This document shows, in pieces, positions 44,372-54,058 of a DNA stretch of 64,000 nucleotides (position 1 is the stretch's first letter; each line of letters begins with the position of its first letter). Source of the DNA: Palsa-459 sp035937595. Lineage in GTDB: Bacteria; Actinomycetota; Acidimicrobiia; Acidimicrobiales; RAAP-2. The DNA is taken from NCBI GenBank assembly GCA_035937595.1, contig DASZHS010000002.1, positions 1 to 64,000 of the forward strand, written 5' to 3'. Below the pieces are notes generated by a model. The model did no database searches and was not told the DNA's origin. It worked only from the letters and a program-made list of their open reading frames with translations. Position numbers and translations under genes: made by a program.

Positions 44372-45526
44372 GTGCGAGTCCTCATCCTCGGCGCCGGCTT
44401 CGGCGGGCTCGAGCTCGCGACCACGCTGTCTGAGCAGCAGGGCGCGGACGCCGACGTCGTCCTCATCGATCGCAGCGACCACTTCGTCTTCGGCTTCTCG
44501 AAGCTCGACGTCATGTTCGGTCGCCGAACACCCACCTCGGTGCAGCTTCCCTATGCGACGATCGACAAGCCCGGGGTCCGCTTCGTAAGGGCGACGATCC
44601 GAGCCATCGACCCGGCGGCCAAGCGCGTCGAGACCGACGCGGGGGACTTCGAGGGCGACGTCTTGGTCGTCGCGCTCGGCGCCGACCTCGACCCGGGGGC
44701 CACACCCGGCCTCGTGGAGGCCGGGCACGAGTTCTACACGAACGAGGGCGCGATCGAGTGTCGCCGCGTGCTCGCCGACTTCGAGGGCGGGCACGTCATG
44801 GTCGGCGTGACCTCGACGCCGTTCAAGTGCCCCCCGGCGCCGAGCGAGACGGCGCTCCTGCTGCACGACCACCTGAGAAAGAGAGGCATCCGGGGCCGCT
44901 CGAGCGTCTCGCTCGTGATGCCGCTGCCCGTCCCGATCCCGCCCTCACCGGCCGCCTCCGAGGCGATCCTCGCCGCCTTCGAGGCGCGTGGGATCGCCTG
45001 GCACCCGGGCCGGCTCGTCACCCGGCTCGACGCCGCTCGTCGCGTCGCGGTCTTCAGCGACGACACCGAGCTGGCCTTCGACCTGTTCCTGGGCGTGCCC
45101 AAGCACGTCGCGCCGAGCGTCGTCCTCGCGTCCGGGTTGGCGGTCGACGGCTGGATCCCGGTGGACCCGCACACCCTCGAGACGAGCGTCACCGACGTCT
45201 ACGCCGTCGGTGACGTGACGAGCGTGGGGACGCCCAAGGCGGGGGTGTTCTCGGAGGGCCAGGCGAGCGTGGTGGCCGCCGCGATCCTGGCGCGCGAGCG
45301 CGGCGTCGCGCCGACCAGCGGCTACGACGGCCGTGGCACCTGCTACCTCGAGTTCGGCGAGGACCTCGTCGGCCGCGTGACGGTGAGCTTCCTCGCCGGC
45401 ACCCCGCCCGCCGGCGAGCTCGCGGGCCCCTCGGCGGAGATCGCGGCAGAGAAGGGCGAGTTCGGCTCGAGCCGGGTTCGGCGCTGGTTCGATCGGACCT
45501 GGGAGCCCGCCGCGACCGGGTCGTAG
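44372..45526 (+). CDS. FAD/NAD(P)-binding oxidoreductase, sulfide:quinone reductase-like
   Basis: A 384-residue flavoprotein of the two-dinucleotide-binding family: VRVLILGAGFGGLELA at the N-terminus, DVLVVALGADLDP, STPFKCPPAPSETALLLHDHL with Cys153, and DVYAVGDVTSVG closing the FAD site. A second Cys at about 330 (GRGTCYLEFGED) makes a sulfide:quinone reductase-type disulfide pair possible; type II NADH dehydrogenases are the alternative. No transmembrane helix; probably a peripheral membrane enzyme feeding quinone. Confidence 0.85.
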   Translation: MRVLILGAGFGGLELATTLSEQQGADADVVLIDRSDHFVFGFSKLDVMFGRRTPTSVQLPYATIDKPGVRFVRATIRAIDPAAKRVETDAGDFEGDVLVVALGADLDPGATPGLVEAGHEFYTNEGAIECRRVLADFEGGHVMVGVTSTPFKCPPAPSETALLLHDHLRKRGIRGRSSVSLVMPLPVPIPPSPAASEAILAAFEARGIAWHPGRLVTRLDAARRVAVFSDDTELAFDLFLGVPKHVAPSVVLASGLAVDGWIPVDPHTLETSVTDVYAVGDVTSVGTPKAGVFSEGQASVVAAAILARERGVAPTSGYDGRGTCYLEFGEDLVGRVTVSFLAGTPPAGELAGPSAEIAAEKGEFGSSRVRRWFDRTWEPAATGS

Positions 45527-45654
45527 TCGAGCGGCGAGGCGTCGCTCGCGGACACCGGAGCCCGTCGGCGCCTCGCTCGGCGGCCGCGCCGCGGCTCGGT
45601 CGACAGCACGCGCACGGCCGACGACGGGCTGCAGACGAGGACCGGCGCGTGCCG

Positions 45655-45660
45655 TAGGGT
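45655..45660 (+). promoter_or_regulatory. -10 hexamer TAGGGT of a leaderless promoter
   Basis: TAGGGT lies eight bases before ATG 45669. The same hexamer at the same distance precedes the threonine aldolase gene at 59806. Confidence 0.6.
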
Positions 45661-45668
45661 CCGCGGCG

Positions 45669-46637
45669 ATGCGCATCGACGGCTCCGAGCTCGCCTGGGC
45701 TCGAACCCTCGTGGGGCGTTGGGTGCCCCCGACACCTCTCTACGCGTGGCCGCTCCTCGCCCAGGCCGTGGGCACGGAGGTGTGGGTCAAGCACGAGAAC
45801 CACACCCCCACCGGGGCGTTCAAGGTCCGCGGTGGCCTCGTCTTCGCCCACCGCCTCCGGGACCGATCCCCCGAGGTCGCCGGCATCGTCTCGGCCACAC
45901 GGGGGAACCACGGCCAGAGCCTCGCGTTTGCGGGCCGCGTGACCGGGCTCGACGTGACGATCGTGGTGCCGCACGGGAACAGCCGCTCCAAGAACGAGGC
46001 GATGGCCGCCCTCGGCGCCGACCTCGTCGTCCACGGTCACGACTACCAGTCGGCACGCGAGCGCGCGGACGAGCTCGCCGCAGAGCGGGGGCTGACCCCG
46101 GTCCCGCCGTTCCACGCCGACTTGGTCCTCGGCGTGGCCACGCTCGCCGCCGAGCTGTTCGACGCCGCGCCCGCCCTCGACACCGTCTACGTGCCCGTCG
46201 GCATGGGCACGTGCATCAGCGGCCTCATGGGCGTGCGCGACCTCTACGGGCTCGACACCGAGATCGTCGGCGTCGTCGCGGCACAGGCGCCGGCGACCGC
46301 CCGCTCCTTCGAGCAGCATCGGGTGGTCGCGACCGAGCGAGCGGACACGTTCGTCGATGGCGTGGCGATCCGCCAGCCCGTCGCAGAGCTCGTCGAGGCG
46401 CTCTGCGACGGTGCGGCGCGAGTCCTCAGCGTCGCCGAGGACGACGTGGCGCGCGCGATGCGGCTCGCGTTCGACGCGACCCACAACGTGGCTGAGCCGG
46501 CCGGCGCGCTCGCCCTGGCCGGACTCCTCTCCGAGGGCGCGGCACCGGGCCGCCGCGTCGCGGTGGTCCACACTGGTGGCAACGTCGACGCGGACGTCTT
46601 TGAGCGCGTCCTCGCAGGACGAACGCCGGTCCCCTGA
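45669..46637 (+). CDS. Threonine/serine dehydratase-like PLP enzyme
   Basis: A 322-residue fold-type II PLP enzyme of the threonine ammonia-lyase/serine racemase group. The Schiff-base Lys52 lies in TPTGAFKVRGG; SATRGNHGQSLAFAG is the substrate loop and VPVGMGTCISG the phosphate-binding loop. There is no C-terminal ACT domain, so it would not be allosterically controlled like biosynthetic IlvA. It would deaminate Thr or Ser to the keto acid and ammonia. Confidence 0.9.
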   Translation: MRIDGSELAWARTLVGRWVPPTPLYAWPLLAQAVGTEVWVKHENHTPTGAFKVRGGLVFAHRLRDRSPEVAGIVSATRGNHGQSLAFAGRVTGLDVTIVVPHGNSRSKNEAMAALGADLVVHGHDYQSARERADELAAERGLTPVPPFHADLVLGVATLAAELFDAAPALDTVYVPVGMGTCISGLMGVRDLYGLDTEIVGVVAAQAPATARSFEQHRVVATERADTFVDGVAIRQPVAELVEALCDGAARVLSVAEDDVARAMRLAFDATHNVAEPAGALALAGLLSEGAAPGRRVAVVHTGGNVDADVFERVLAGRTPVP

Positions 46638-46829
46638 CGCACCTCGACGCCGCGGCGGCCTAGCGCACTCGAGCACGCCACGGCTCGTCGCCGCGTGGCG
46701 CCGCGCGGCGACGTGACAGGCTGGTGCGATGCCGGAACGCATCGCGCGACGACGGCCGGCCGCGGACGCCGCCAGCGGGACGGCACCGGGTCGCACCCCT
46801 CGCGGCCAGCGGTCCCGTGGGCTCCGCCG

Positions 46830-48812
46830 ATGACGGCACCCGCCGTCACCGCCACTCCTTCCGCCGACCTCGCGCACGGTGAGCGGCGACGGTTTGCCGC
46901 GCTGGCCGCCGTGTTCCTCGCGAGCGGCATCCTGCTGGCCCTCGCGGAGTGGATGGCCGCACGTGGCGACGGCACAGGCCACTTCTACGTCTTTTGGTTC
47001 GGCTACTTCCTCGTCACCGCACCCGTCGCCTGGCTGCTCGTCACGGATCGGACGAGCGCGGCCGCGCGGGGCTCGCTGGTCGTGGCCCTCGGGATCTGGA
47101 GCCTCGCCCCGACGCTGCTGCGAACGGGGAACCACCCGCTGTTCTTCGACGAGTTCTCGCACTTCCGGATGCTGCAGGACCTCGTGCGCACCGGGCACCC
47201 CGTCGGGAGGGTTGGCCTCCTGCAGATCGGGGCCAACTTCCCCGGCCTCGAGCTCGTCACGAGCGGCCTGTACCACCTGAGCGGCCTGACGCTGTGGATC
47301 TCGGCGCTCGTGATCGCGTCGGTCGCCCACGTGGCGCTCCTCGCCGGCGTCTACGTCCTCGTCCGCGACGCGTCGCGCTCCTCGAGGGCCGCCGCCATCG
47401 CCGCCGTCGTCTACTCGCTCAACCCGTCGTGGCTCATCTTCGACGCGCAGTTCTCCTACGAGACGCTGGCCCTGCCGATGCTCGTGTGGTCCCTCGTCTT
47501 TGCGCTGCGCGGCGCGCGTCGCCGCGAGCCTGGCACGCCCACGCGTGCGCGCAACGTCCAGATCGGCCTTGCCGCAGTGCTCATCGCCGGGCTGGTCGTC
47601 ACCCACTCGGTCACCTCGGTCGTGTGCGCGGCGGCCCTCACCGGCATCGCCCTGATCGCGACCCTGCAGCACCGCGGCGTCCTGCGCACGGAGGTCACGA
47701 CCTCGCCGTTGATCGCCTGGTGCCTCGCGGCCTGGTCCGTCGGGCTGACGTGGTGGCGGTTCACCGAGGTCGGCCATCCCCTCGTCGTCTACCTCGGACC
47801 GACGTTCCACTTCTCCCAGCAGCTCCGCCAGCTCCTCAGCCTCTTCGGCGTCGGGTCGTCGCTCCCGCTGCACAGCGCGTTCGCGAACTCGTCGGCGCCG
47901 CGCTTCGAGATCGTCTGCGCGTACCTCATGCTGCCGGTGCTGCTGGTGGCCTTCGTGTGGGCCGTGTGGGGGCTCCTCGGCGCGCGCCGCGGGCTCACGC
48001 CCCTCGTCTACGTCGCCGGCGCGCTCGGCGTGCTGTTCTTCGCGTCGCTGCCGCTCGCCTCCGCCGTCGCGTACTCCGAGGCGGTCCACCGCTCCTGGGC
48101 GTTCAGCTTCCTCGGCTTCGCCGTCGTCCTCGGGCTCGCCGGCGGGCTGGCGCTCGACGGGCGCCTGTCCCTCACGGTGCGATCGCGCCGACTGTGGCCG
48201 CCCGCCGAGCGGTGGCGTCGATCGCTTCGGCCCGGGATCGCGGCATGCGCGGTCGTCGTGGCGATCGGCTCGGTCTCTCTCGGGTCGTCCACGGCCTACC
48301 GGTTCGGGGGCACGGTCGCGCCCGAGGTCGACCCGCTGTACGCGGGGACCCAGACGACGATGGTCGCCCGGTGGTTCGCGCACCACGCCTCCGCCCACGA
48401 CGTCGTCTTCGCGAACCGCTTCGTCATCCGTCCGATCGCGATCGCCTCGCACGTGCACGTCGTCCAGCCGGGCGGCACCGAGGTCCACCTCCTGCTCACG
48501 CTCGCCATCTCGACCGACGAGCTCTTCGCCTACCGCACCGATCGCGTGACCTACGTCGTCTATGACCGCCAGACCGGCAAGATCGGCCACGTCAAGGCGT
48601 GGTACTGGTACGTCCCGTCGGACTCGCTGCTGCCGAAGGATGCCCGGGGCACGCCCCACATCGCCCGGCTGAGCTGCCTCAACTGGCTGCACGCCGTGTT
48701 CGCGACGAGTGACTACGAGGTGCTCCGCGTGGATCGCCCCGTGCTCGCCGCCGACCTGCGTCGCGGCGTGACGGGGCTCATCGCCGGGTGCCCGGAGCGA
48801 TTCGGCGGGTGA
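46830..48812 (+). CDS. Polytopic membrane protein, GT-C glycosyltransferase-like
   Basis: A 660-residue membrane protein with about 11-12 hydrophobic segments and a C-terminal soluble part of about 130 residues. The first external loop has NHPLFFDEFSHFRMLQDL, an acidic DE motif where GT-C sugar transferases keep catalytic Asp/Glu. It heads a rightward operon: its stop overlaps the next gene as GTGA, followed by a flippase and a GT4 transferase. It likely assembles or transfers sugar from a polyprenyl carrier. No ribosome binding site is obvious at ATG 46830. Confidence 0.78.
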   Translation: MTAPAVTATPSADLAHGERRRFAALAAVFLASGILLALAEWMAARGDGTGHFYVFWFGYFLVTAPVAWLLVTDRTSAAARGSLVVALGIWSLAPTLLRTGNHPLFFDEFSHFRMLQDLVRTGHPVGRVGLLQIGANFPGLELVTSGLYHLSGLTLWISALVIASVAHVALLAGVYVLVRDASRSSRAAAIAAVVYSLNPSWLIFDAQFSYETLALPMLVWSLVFALRGARRREPGTPTRARNVQIGLAAVLIAGLVVTHSVTSVVCAAALTGIALIATLQHRGVLRTEVTTSPLIAWCLAAWSVGLTWWRFTEVGHPLVVYLGPTFHFSQQLRQLLSLFGVGSSLPLHSAFANSSAPRFEIVCAYLMLPVLLVAFVWAVWGLLGARRGLTPLVYVAGALGVLFFASLPLASAVAYSEAVHRSWAFSFLGFAVVLGLAGGLALDGRLSLTVRSRRLWPPAERWRRSLRPGIAACAVVVAIGSVSLGSSTAYRFGGTVAPEVDPLYAGTQTTMVARWFAHHASAHDVVFANRFVIRPIAIASHVHVVQPGGTEVHLLLTLAISTDELFAYRTDRVTYVVYDRQTGKIGHVKAWYWYVPSDSLLPKDARGTPHIARLSCLNWLHAVFATSDYEVLRVDRPVLAADLRRGVTGLIAGCPERFGG

Positions 48813-49561
48813 GCGACGTCCGCGGTGAGCGCGGCGCTCGCATCGGCGTGGGCGCCCTCGGCCTCGCGGGCCTCGCGCTGCTCCTCGCCGCGGCGCTCCT
48901 CGCGCCAGGAGGGGCCGAAGGGACGGTCCGTACCGCCGTCGCGTGCCTCGCCGTGCTCGTGATCCCCGGCTGGCTCGTCGGTCGGCTCGCCGACGAGGAC
49001 GCCGACGCCCTCTCGCGGCAGCTCGGTGGCACGGTCGTCACGCTCGCGGTCCTCGCGGTGTGCGGCTTCGCGGCCGCGACCTGGTCCCTTCGCGTCGCCA
49101 CGGCCGCCGTCGCGGTCCCCCTCCTCGTCCTCGTCGCGATCGCCGCGCTCCTCGGCACGGCGGCCCCCGGGATCCGTCGTGCGCCGCTCGCCCCGCTCGT
49201 CGGCGCGCTCGCCCTCGGCGCGACCGCGCTCCTCGGCGCGATGGGCACGCACCTCGCCCTCCCCGCGGCCCCCGTCGAGCCGGCGTTCTCGATCGAGGCC
49301 GCGCACGCCGTCGTCTCCCCCACCCGCGTCGTGGTGACCGTTACGGTGACGCGGGTGCGCACCGACGAGCCCACGCAGCTCACGCTCTACGTGAACCTGC
49401 CCCCGCCCGTGGCGGTCGCCCTGGTCGCACCGGAGCAGACCACCGTCCGGCTCGCCGCGAGGCTCCCCGCCGGCACCTCGTGCCGCTCTGCGCTCCAGCT
49501 GCGCGTCGTGGCCTCGAACGGTGCGTTCCTCACCCCGCCGGTCACCTGCGTCGGACGGTAG
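48809..49561 (+). CDS. Membrane protein with extracytoplasmic C-terminal domain
   Basis: A 250-residue protein with four to five hydrophobic helices in residues 10-145, then about 100 residues of external beta-rich domain (VEPAFSIEAAHAVVSPTRVVVTVTVTRV to the C-terminus) with two Cys (SCRSALQ, VTCVGR) that could pair. GTG 48809 overlaps the previous stop (GTGA), and the flippase follows 11 bases later, so it belongs to the glycan operon. I do not recognise the family. Confidence 0.75.
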   Translation: MSDVRGERGARIGVGALGLAGLALLLAAALLAPGGAEGTVRTAVACLAVLVIPGWLVGRLADEDADALSRQLGGTVVTLAVLAVCGFAAATWSLRVATAAVAVPLLVLVAIAALLGTAAPGIRRAPLAPLVGALALGATALLGAMGTHLALPAAPVEPAFSIEAAHAVVSPTRVVVTVTVTRVRTDEPTQLTLYVNLPPPVAVALVAPEQTTVRLAARLPAGTSCRSALQLRVVASNGAFLTPPVTCVGR

Positions 49562-49571
49562 GGGAGCTGCG

Positions 49572-50945
49572 GTGACACCGCCGGCGCCCGGGGCGGCCGG
49601 CCCCGCCCGCGCCGAGGGGCTCCGGGGCGCGGTGGCGAGGGCGCTCGGGCGCGCCGAGCAGCGGCTCGGCGCCAACTTCCACCTCGTCCGGGGCTCCTTC
49701 GGCGTCATGGCGTCGATGATCGTCGCGTCGATCGCCGGGGTGCTGTTCTGGTTCGTCGCCACCCAGCGCTGGCACGCGAACCAGATCGGCGTCGCGACCT
49801 CGCTGGTCGCGGCCCTCACCTCGATCGCCCTCATCGCCGCGCAGCCGATCGCCACGACCATGCTGCTGCGCATCCCGCGCTCCGAGCGACGCGACGGCCT
49901 CCTTCGGGCGGGCCTCACCGTGGCCGTGGGGATCGCCCTCGTCGAGTCGCTGATCGCCATCGCCGTGCTGCCGGGCACCGTCGGCCAGGTCCGCACCTTG
50001 GGGGTGGGCGCCCTGTTCGCGATCGGCGCGGCCGCGGCCGCCGCGGGCATCGTCCTCGACGCGAGCTCGCTCGCGATCAGGAAGCCGGGGTTCATGGTGG
50101 CGCGCAACGCCATGCACGGGGGCGGCAAGCTCCTCTTGCTGATCGCCCTCGCGGTCCCGGCGGGGCTCATCTCCGGCCCGTTCGCCGTGATCGCCACGTG
50201 GGCCGTGCTCTCGGTGGCGACCTCGCTGTGGGAGCTGTCGGCGTGGCGTCGAGCCACCGCCCTCAGCGGCGATCCCCCGGCGCTCGGACGCGCGGGCCGG
50301 CGCGCCGGGTTCGCCGAGCTGCGCGAGGGGTTCGGGCTCCAGGTCGTCGGGACCCTCGGAGGGTCGCTGCCGCCCCAGGTGCTGCCGATCCTCGTCGTCG
50401 GGATCCTCGGCGCCACCAAGGCCGGCTGGTTCTCGATCACGTGGCTCGTGGGCTCGCTCTGCTTCATGATCTCCCCCGCGGTCTGCCAGGCGCTCCTCGC
50501 CGAGGGCTCGCTGCGACCCGACGAGCTCGACGCGAGGACGCGCACCGCCGTCGGGCTCTCGAGCGGGCTGCTCGTCGTCCCACTGGTCGTCTACGTGCTG
50601 TTCGGCAGCGTCGTGCTCGGGGTCTTCGGCCACACCTACGCCGTCCACGGGACGACGCTGCTCCGCATCCTCGCGATCTCCTCGATCCCCGACCTCGTGA
50701 CCAACGTCGCCGTCGCGCGCTACCGGGTGCGCGGGCGCCTGGGCGCGGCGGCGGCGGTGAACGCGGTCATCGCCGTCGTCGCGGTCGGCGGCACCGCCTG
50801 GGCGCTCGGCCGCTACGGCATCAACGGCGCGGGCTGGGCATGGACCGCCGGCGAGGTGGCCGGCTGCCTCGTGCTCGTCGTCATCGCCGCCGTCGACCGG
50901 CGCGTGGGCCTGGGCGCGGGCGCGCCGAGAGGGCTCCCCGCGTGA
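49572..50945 (+). CDS. Wzx/MATE-type polysaccharide flippase
   Basis: A 457-residue membrane protein with 12 or more hydrophobic segments in the MOP (MVF/PST/MATE) pattern: an N-terminal amphipathic start, ASMIVASIAGVLFWFVATQ, repeated helix pairs and a conserved FGHTYAVHGTTLLRILAIS loop. Such proteins flip lipid-linked glycans across the membrane. GTG 49572 follows GGGGAG by five bases. Its stop overlaps the GT4 gene start as GTGA. Confidence 0.88.
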   Translation: MTPPAPGAAGPARAEGLRGAVARALGRAEQRLGANFHLVRGSFGVMASMIVASIAGVLFWFVATQRWHANQIGVATSLVAALTSIALIAAQPIATTMLLRIPRSERRDGLLRAGLTVAVGIALVESLIAIAVLPGTVGQVRTLGVGALFAIGAAAAAAGIVLDASSLAIRKPGFMVARNAMHGGGKLLLLIALAVPAGLISGPFAVIATWAVLSVATSLWELSAWRRATALSGDPPALGRAGRRAGFAELREGFGLQVVGTLGGSLPPQVLPILVVGILGATKAGWFSITWLVGSLCFMISPAVCQALLAEGSLRPDELDARTRTAVGLSSGLLVVPLVVYVLFGSVVLGVFGHTYAVHGTTLLRILAISSIPDLVTNVAVARYRVRGRLGAAAAVNAVIAVVAVGGTAWALGRYGINGAGWAWTAGEVAGCLVLVVIAAVDRRVGLGAGAPRGLPA

Positions 50946-52195
50946 GGATCCTGCACCTGACCGACCTGTTCGCCCCCACGATCGGCGGGACCGAGACCCA
51001 CGTGCTCTCCTTGGTCCGCGAGCGCGTCCGTCGCGGCCACGAGATGTCCGTCGCGACCCTGGTGCAGCGCGACGGGCGCCCGAGCGACGCCGTGGAGGAC
51101 GTGGGGTTCCGCGTGCACCGCCTCGACGCGGGGTTCACCAAGCTGCGACGGGGATGGGCGTCCGTCGACGTCGCGCCCTACCACCCGCCGTGCCCGGACC
51201 CCGTCGTCGCCGCGGCGCTGCGGCGGATCATCGAGCGCGAGCGGCCCGACGCGGTCCACGCGCACAACTGGATGGTCTACAGCTACCTCGCCTTCAAGAC
51301 GAGGTCACACCCCCCGGTCCTGTGGATGCAGCACGACTACTCGCTCGCCTGCGCGAAGAAGACGCGTCGCTACGTCTCGGCCGACGAGCGGTGCCCCGGC
51401 GCGTCGCCGCTGCGCTGCGCGCGATGCGCGGCCCCCCAGTACGGCGCGGCGAAGGGCGCGGCGGTGACCCTCGGGCTGTTCGCGTCGAACGCGACGCTGC
51501 TCGGCCGGGTCGACCGCGTCGTCGCCAACTCCGAGCCGGTCGCGCGCCGCGCGCACGAGGCCACGGGGCTGCGCGGCGAGGTGGAGGTCGTCTCGAGCTT
51601 CATCGAGGACGACCTCGCCGAGCAGGCCGAGCGCGTGCCGCGGCCCGCGTACCTGCCCCCCGACGACGGGTACCTCCTCTACGTCGGTGGCCTCGGGCCC
51701 CACAAGGGGACCCAGGACCTGCTCGCGGCCTACGACCGGCTCGTCGACCCCCCGCCGCTCGTGGTCCTCGGCGTGCCGATGGACGGGCAGCCCGAGCGGT
51801 GGCCCGACGGGGCCGTCGTACGCACCCACGTGCCGCACGCCGAGGTGATGGCGGCCTTCAAGTCCTGCGCGATGGGCGTGGTGCCGTCGCGCTGGGAGGA
51901 GCCGTTCGGCTTCGTCGCCTTGGAGGCGAACGCCGTCGGCCGGCCCGTCGTCGCGACCGCGGTCGGCGGCCTCGCCGGCGTCGTCCTCGACGGGGTCACC
52001 GGCGTCCTCGTGCCGCCGCGCGACCCCGCGGCGCTCGCCGCGGCCATCCAGGGGCTGCTCGACGACCCCGCCCGCGCCGCCGCCATGGGCGCGGCCGGCA
52101 GGACGCACGCCGCCACGTACTCGGTCCGGCTCGCCGCGCCACGGTTCGACGACCTCTTGGCCGCGATGGTCGAGCGCCACCGCGCACCGCGCTGA
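50942..52195 (+). CDS. GT4-family glycosyltransferase
   Basis: A 417-residue GT-B retaining glycosyltransferase: N-terminal VRILHLTDLFAPTIGGTETHVLSL, HAHNWMVYSYLAF, the nucleotide-sugar half with LLYVGGLGPHKGTQDLLAAY, and the E-x7-E-like region WEEPFGFVALEANAVGRPVVAT. A cysteine cluster (CPGASPLRCARCAAP) in the first domain could bind a metal. It acts on the cytoplasmic face to extend a lipid-linked glycan. It ends the rightward operon, with its stop touching the stop of the convergent propeller gene. Confidence 0.92.
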   Translation: MRILHLTDLFAPTIGGTETHVLSLVRERVRRGHEMSVATLVQRDGRPSDAVEDVGFRVHRLDAGFTKLRRGWASVDVAPYHPPCPDPVVAAALRRIIERERPDAVHAHNWMVYSYLAFKTRSHPPVLWMQHDYSLACAKKTRRYVSADERCPGASPLRCARCAAPQYGAAKGAAVTLGLFASNATLLGRVDRVVANSEPVARRAHEATGLRGEVEVVSSFIEDDLAEQAERVPRPAYLPPDDGYLLYVGGLGPHKGTQDLLAAYDRLVDPPPLVVLGVPMDGQPERWPDGAVVRTHVPHAEVMAAFKSCAMGVVPSRWEEPFGFVALEANAVGRPVVATAVGGLAGVVLDGVTGVLVPPRDPAALAAAIQGLLDDPARAAAMGAAGRTHAATYSVRLAAPRFDDLLAAMVERHRAPR

Positions 52196-52203
52196 TCAGC
52201 GCG
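52188..52203. other. 16-bp perfect palindrome joining two convergent stop codons
   Basis: CGCGCTGATCAGCGCG contains the TGA of the GT4 gene (52193-52195) directly followed by the reversed TGA of the propeller gene (52196-52198). It could fold as a six-pair stem and act as a bidirectional terminator, but no T run flanks it. Confidence 0.45.
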
Positions 52204-54058
52204 TCGCGGTGCCGAGCGCCGCGCTCGAGGCGTCCGTCACCGCGCAGGTCGCCCGCGACGTGCACGCGACGGCGCTGATCGCCCCGAGCGGGACGAGCCG
52301 CGACGCGGCCCGCCACTGGCCGCGGTCGTAGATGACGGTGCCGCCGTTGTCGTCGACGGCCAGGCAGTAGCCGATGCGCGTGCAGGCGATCCCCGTGAGC
52401 CGGTAGGCGTCGATGTGCCCCGGGCGGGACCACGACCGGACCGCGCCGCGGGCGGTATAGGTGACCTCGTTGCCCTCCTCGTCGACGGCGATGCAGAGCC
52501 GGGACGTGGCGCACGCGACACCGGTCAGCGGGATCGAGAAGGACTCCCCGTTGTACCGGCACGCAGTGGCGGCGCACGCGACCGCCTGGTGCAGGAACGG
52601 CCGGCCGGCTCCGAAGAACAGCTCGTTCCCGTTCTCGTCGACCGCCACACAGAACGTCGGGGTCACGCACGACACCGCGTTGTAGCCGCGGGCCTGCGCC
52701 TGGGCGACCCTCATGGTCCTCGGCGCGGACCACCGCGCGCCGTTGAAGGTGAGCACGTGGTTGGCAGCGTCGACCGCGGCGCAGAAGCGCGACGACACGC
52801 ACGACACGCCCGTGAGCGCGCTGGGGTCGATCGAGCGGGCGTGGCGCCAGGTCCCGTGGACGAAGGGCACCGCGCCACCGTTGTCGCTCACCGCCATGCA
52901 GAACGTGCCGGCGCACGACACCGCGCTGAGCGAGCCGAGACCCGTGGGCTGGCGCGCCGACCACGTCGACCCGTTCCAGCGCGACGCCTGGCCCGTGTCG
53001 TCGACGGCGAGGCAGAACCTGGGCGCGCCGCACCCGACGCCGGTCAGACGACCGGGGCGCGCGTCGACGCCGGTCGGCCCCGACCAGGCGGTGCCGTTGA
53101 AGGTCGCCGCCGAGCCGGCGGCGCTCACCGCCGTGCAGCTGGCGGCGGCGACGCACGAGGCGCCGACCCCGTTGTCGGCAGGGAAGACCTGGGTGGCCGC
53201 CGCCCAGCTGCCCGCGTAGACCGCGGCCGCGCCGTCCTGTCCGAGCGCGACGCACGAGGTCCCCGACGCGCAGGCGACGGCGACGACGCCGTCGGTGTGA
53301 CCGAGCACGGCGTGGTCCGGGGTCCAGACCCCTGTGCTCAGCACGTCGACGCCGCCGGCGTCGTCGCCCGCGACGCAGAAGGTGGCGGTCGGGCAGTCGA
53401 CCGAGAGGAGCGACGCCGACCCGAGCGACGTGGCGATCGACCACGTCCCCGTGTAGGCGTAGGCGTTCCCCGCCGCGTCCACCGCCTCGCAGCTGGTGGT
53501 CGTCGCGCACGAGACGGCGCTCAGCGGCGCCGAGGCGACGGGCGTCGCGGCGGACCACACCCCGGTCACGTAGCCGAAGGCATCGCCGGCGACGTCGACG
53601 GCCACGCACTGGGTGGCGGCCACGACGCAGGAGACCGAGGTGAGCGCGACGGTGTCGAGGTGCTGGGTCGTCCACGTGGACCCGTCGTAGACGAGCGCGT
53701 CCCCGGTGCCGTCGACCGCCACGCAGAGGGTCGCCGAGGCGCAGGAGACCGACGTGATCCCGACCGCGTCGACGCCGCTCGGCGCCGTCCAGGTGCCGGC
53801 GGCGTCGAGCACGATCCCGCCCGCCGTGTCGGCGACCGCACAGAACGCAGGGGTCGGACACGAGATGGCCGACGGGTGCCCGCCCGCCGGCTCCACGGGG
53901 TGCGCCGCTCCCCACCGCACCGCGACGGCCGGGGCGCTCGCCCGCCCGACCGACGGCGACGCGACGGCGACGCCCACGCCGCCGAGCGCGAGCGCGCCGA
54001 CGACGAGCACGGTCGTGATCGCGCGGCCGGCCAGCGTCGTCGGCCCGCCCCGGCTCAC
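52196..54058 (-). CDS. Secreted 14-repeat, cysteine-paired beta-propeller protein, copy 2
   Basis: A 620-residue exported paralogue of the protein at 37468-39309. A signal peptide (about 10-35) precedes 14 Cys-pair repeats (ISCPTPAFCAVAD through VACTSRATCAVTD), each followed by a D..G and Y.G.W strand pattern. The segment near repeat 11-12 carries an extra Cys pair (VACAATAC). Both copies begin V-S-R and share W-G-(A/G)-A-x2-V-E-P-(S/A)-GGHPSAISCPTP. GTG 54058 overlaps the glycosidase-like stop (GTGA). Two seven-bladed propellers are inferred. Confidence 0.82.
   Translation of the reverse strand: MSRGGPTTLAGRAITTVLVVGALALGGVGVAVASPSVGRASAPAVAVRWGAAHPVEPAGGHPSAISCPTPAFCAVADTAGGIVLDAAGTWTAPSGVDAVGITSVSCASATLCVAVDGTGDALVYDGSTWTTQHLDTVALTSVSCVVAATQCVAVDVAGDAFGYVTGVWSAATPVASAPLSAVSCATTTSCEAVDAAGNAYAYTGTWSIATSLGSASLLSVDCPTATFCVAGDDAGGVDVLSTGVWTPDHAVLGHTDGVVAVACASGTSCVALGQDGAAAVYAGSWAAATQVFPADNGVGASCVAAASCTAVSAAGSAATFNGTAWSGPTGVDARPGRLTGVGCGAPRFCLAVDDTGQASRWNGSTWSARQPTGLGSLSAVSCAGTFCMAVSDNGGAVPFVHGTWRHARSIDPSALTGVSCVSSRFCAAVDAANHVLTFNGARWSAPRTMRVAQAQARGYNAVSCVTPTFCVAVDENGNELFFGAGRPFLHQAVACAATACRYNGESFSIPLTGVACATSRLCIAVDEEGNEVTYTARGAVRSWSRPGHIDAYRLTGIACTRIGYCLAVDDNGGTVIYDRGQWRAASRLVPLGAISAVACTSRATCAVTDASSAALGTATR

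Noticed and set aside
45189..48692. Open frame of about 1167 codons on the minus strand
   Set aside because: It runs antisense to the flavin oxidoreductase, threonine dehydratase and GT-C-like genes, all with clear motifs. Its translation is charged low-complexity sequence.
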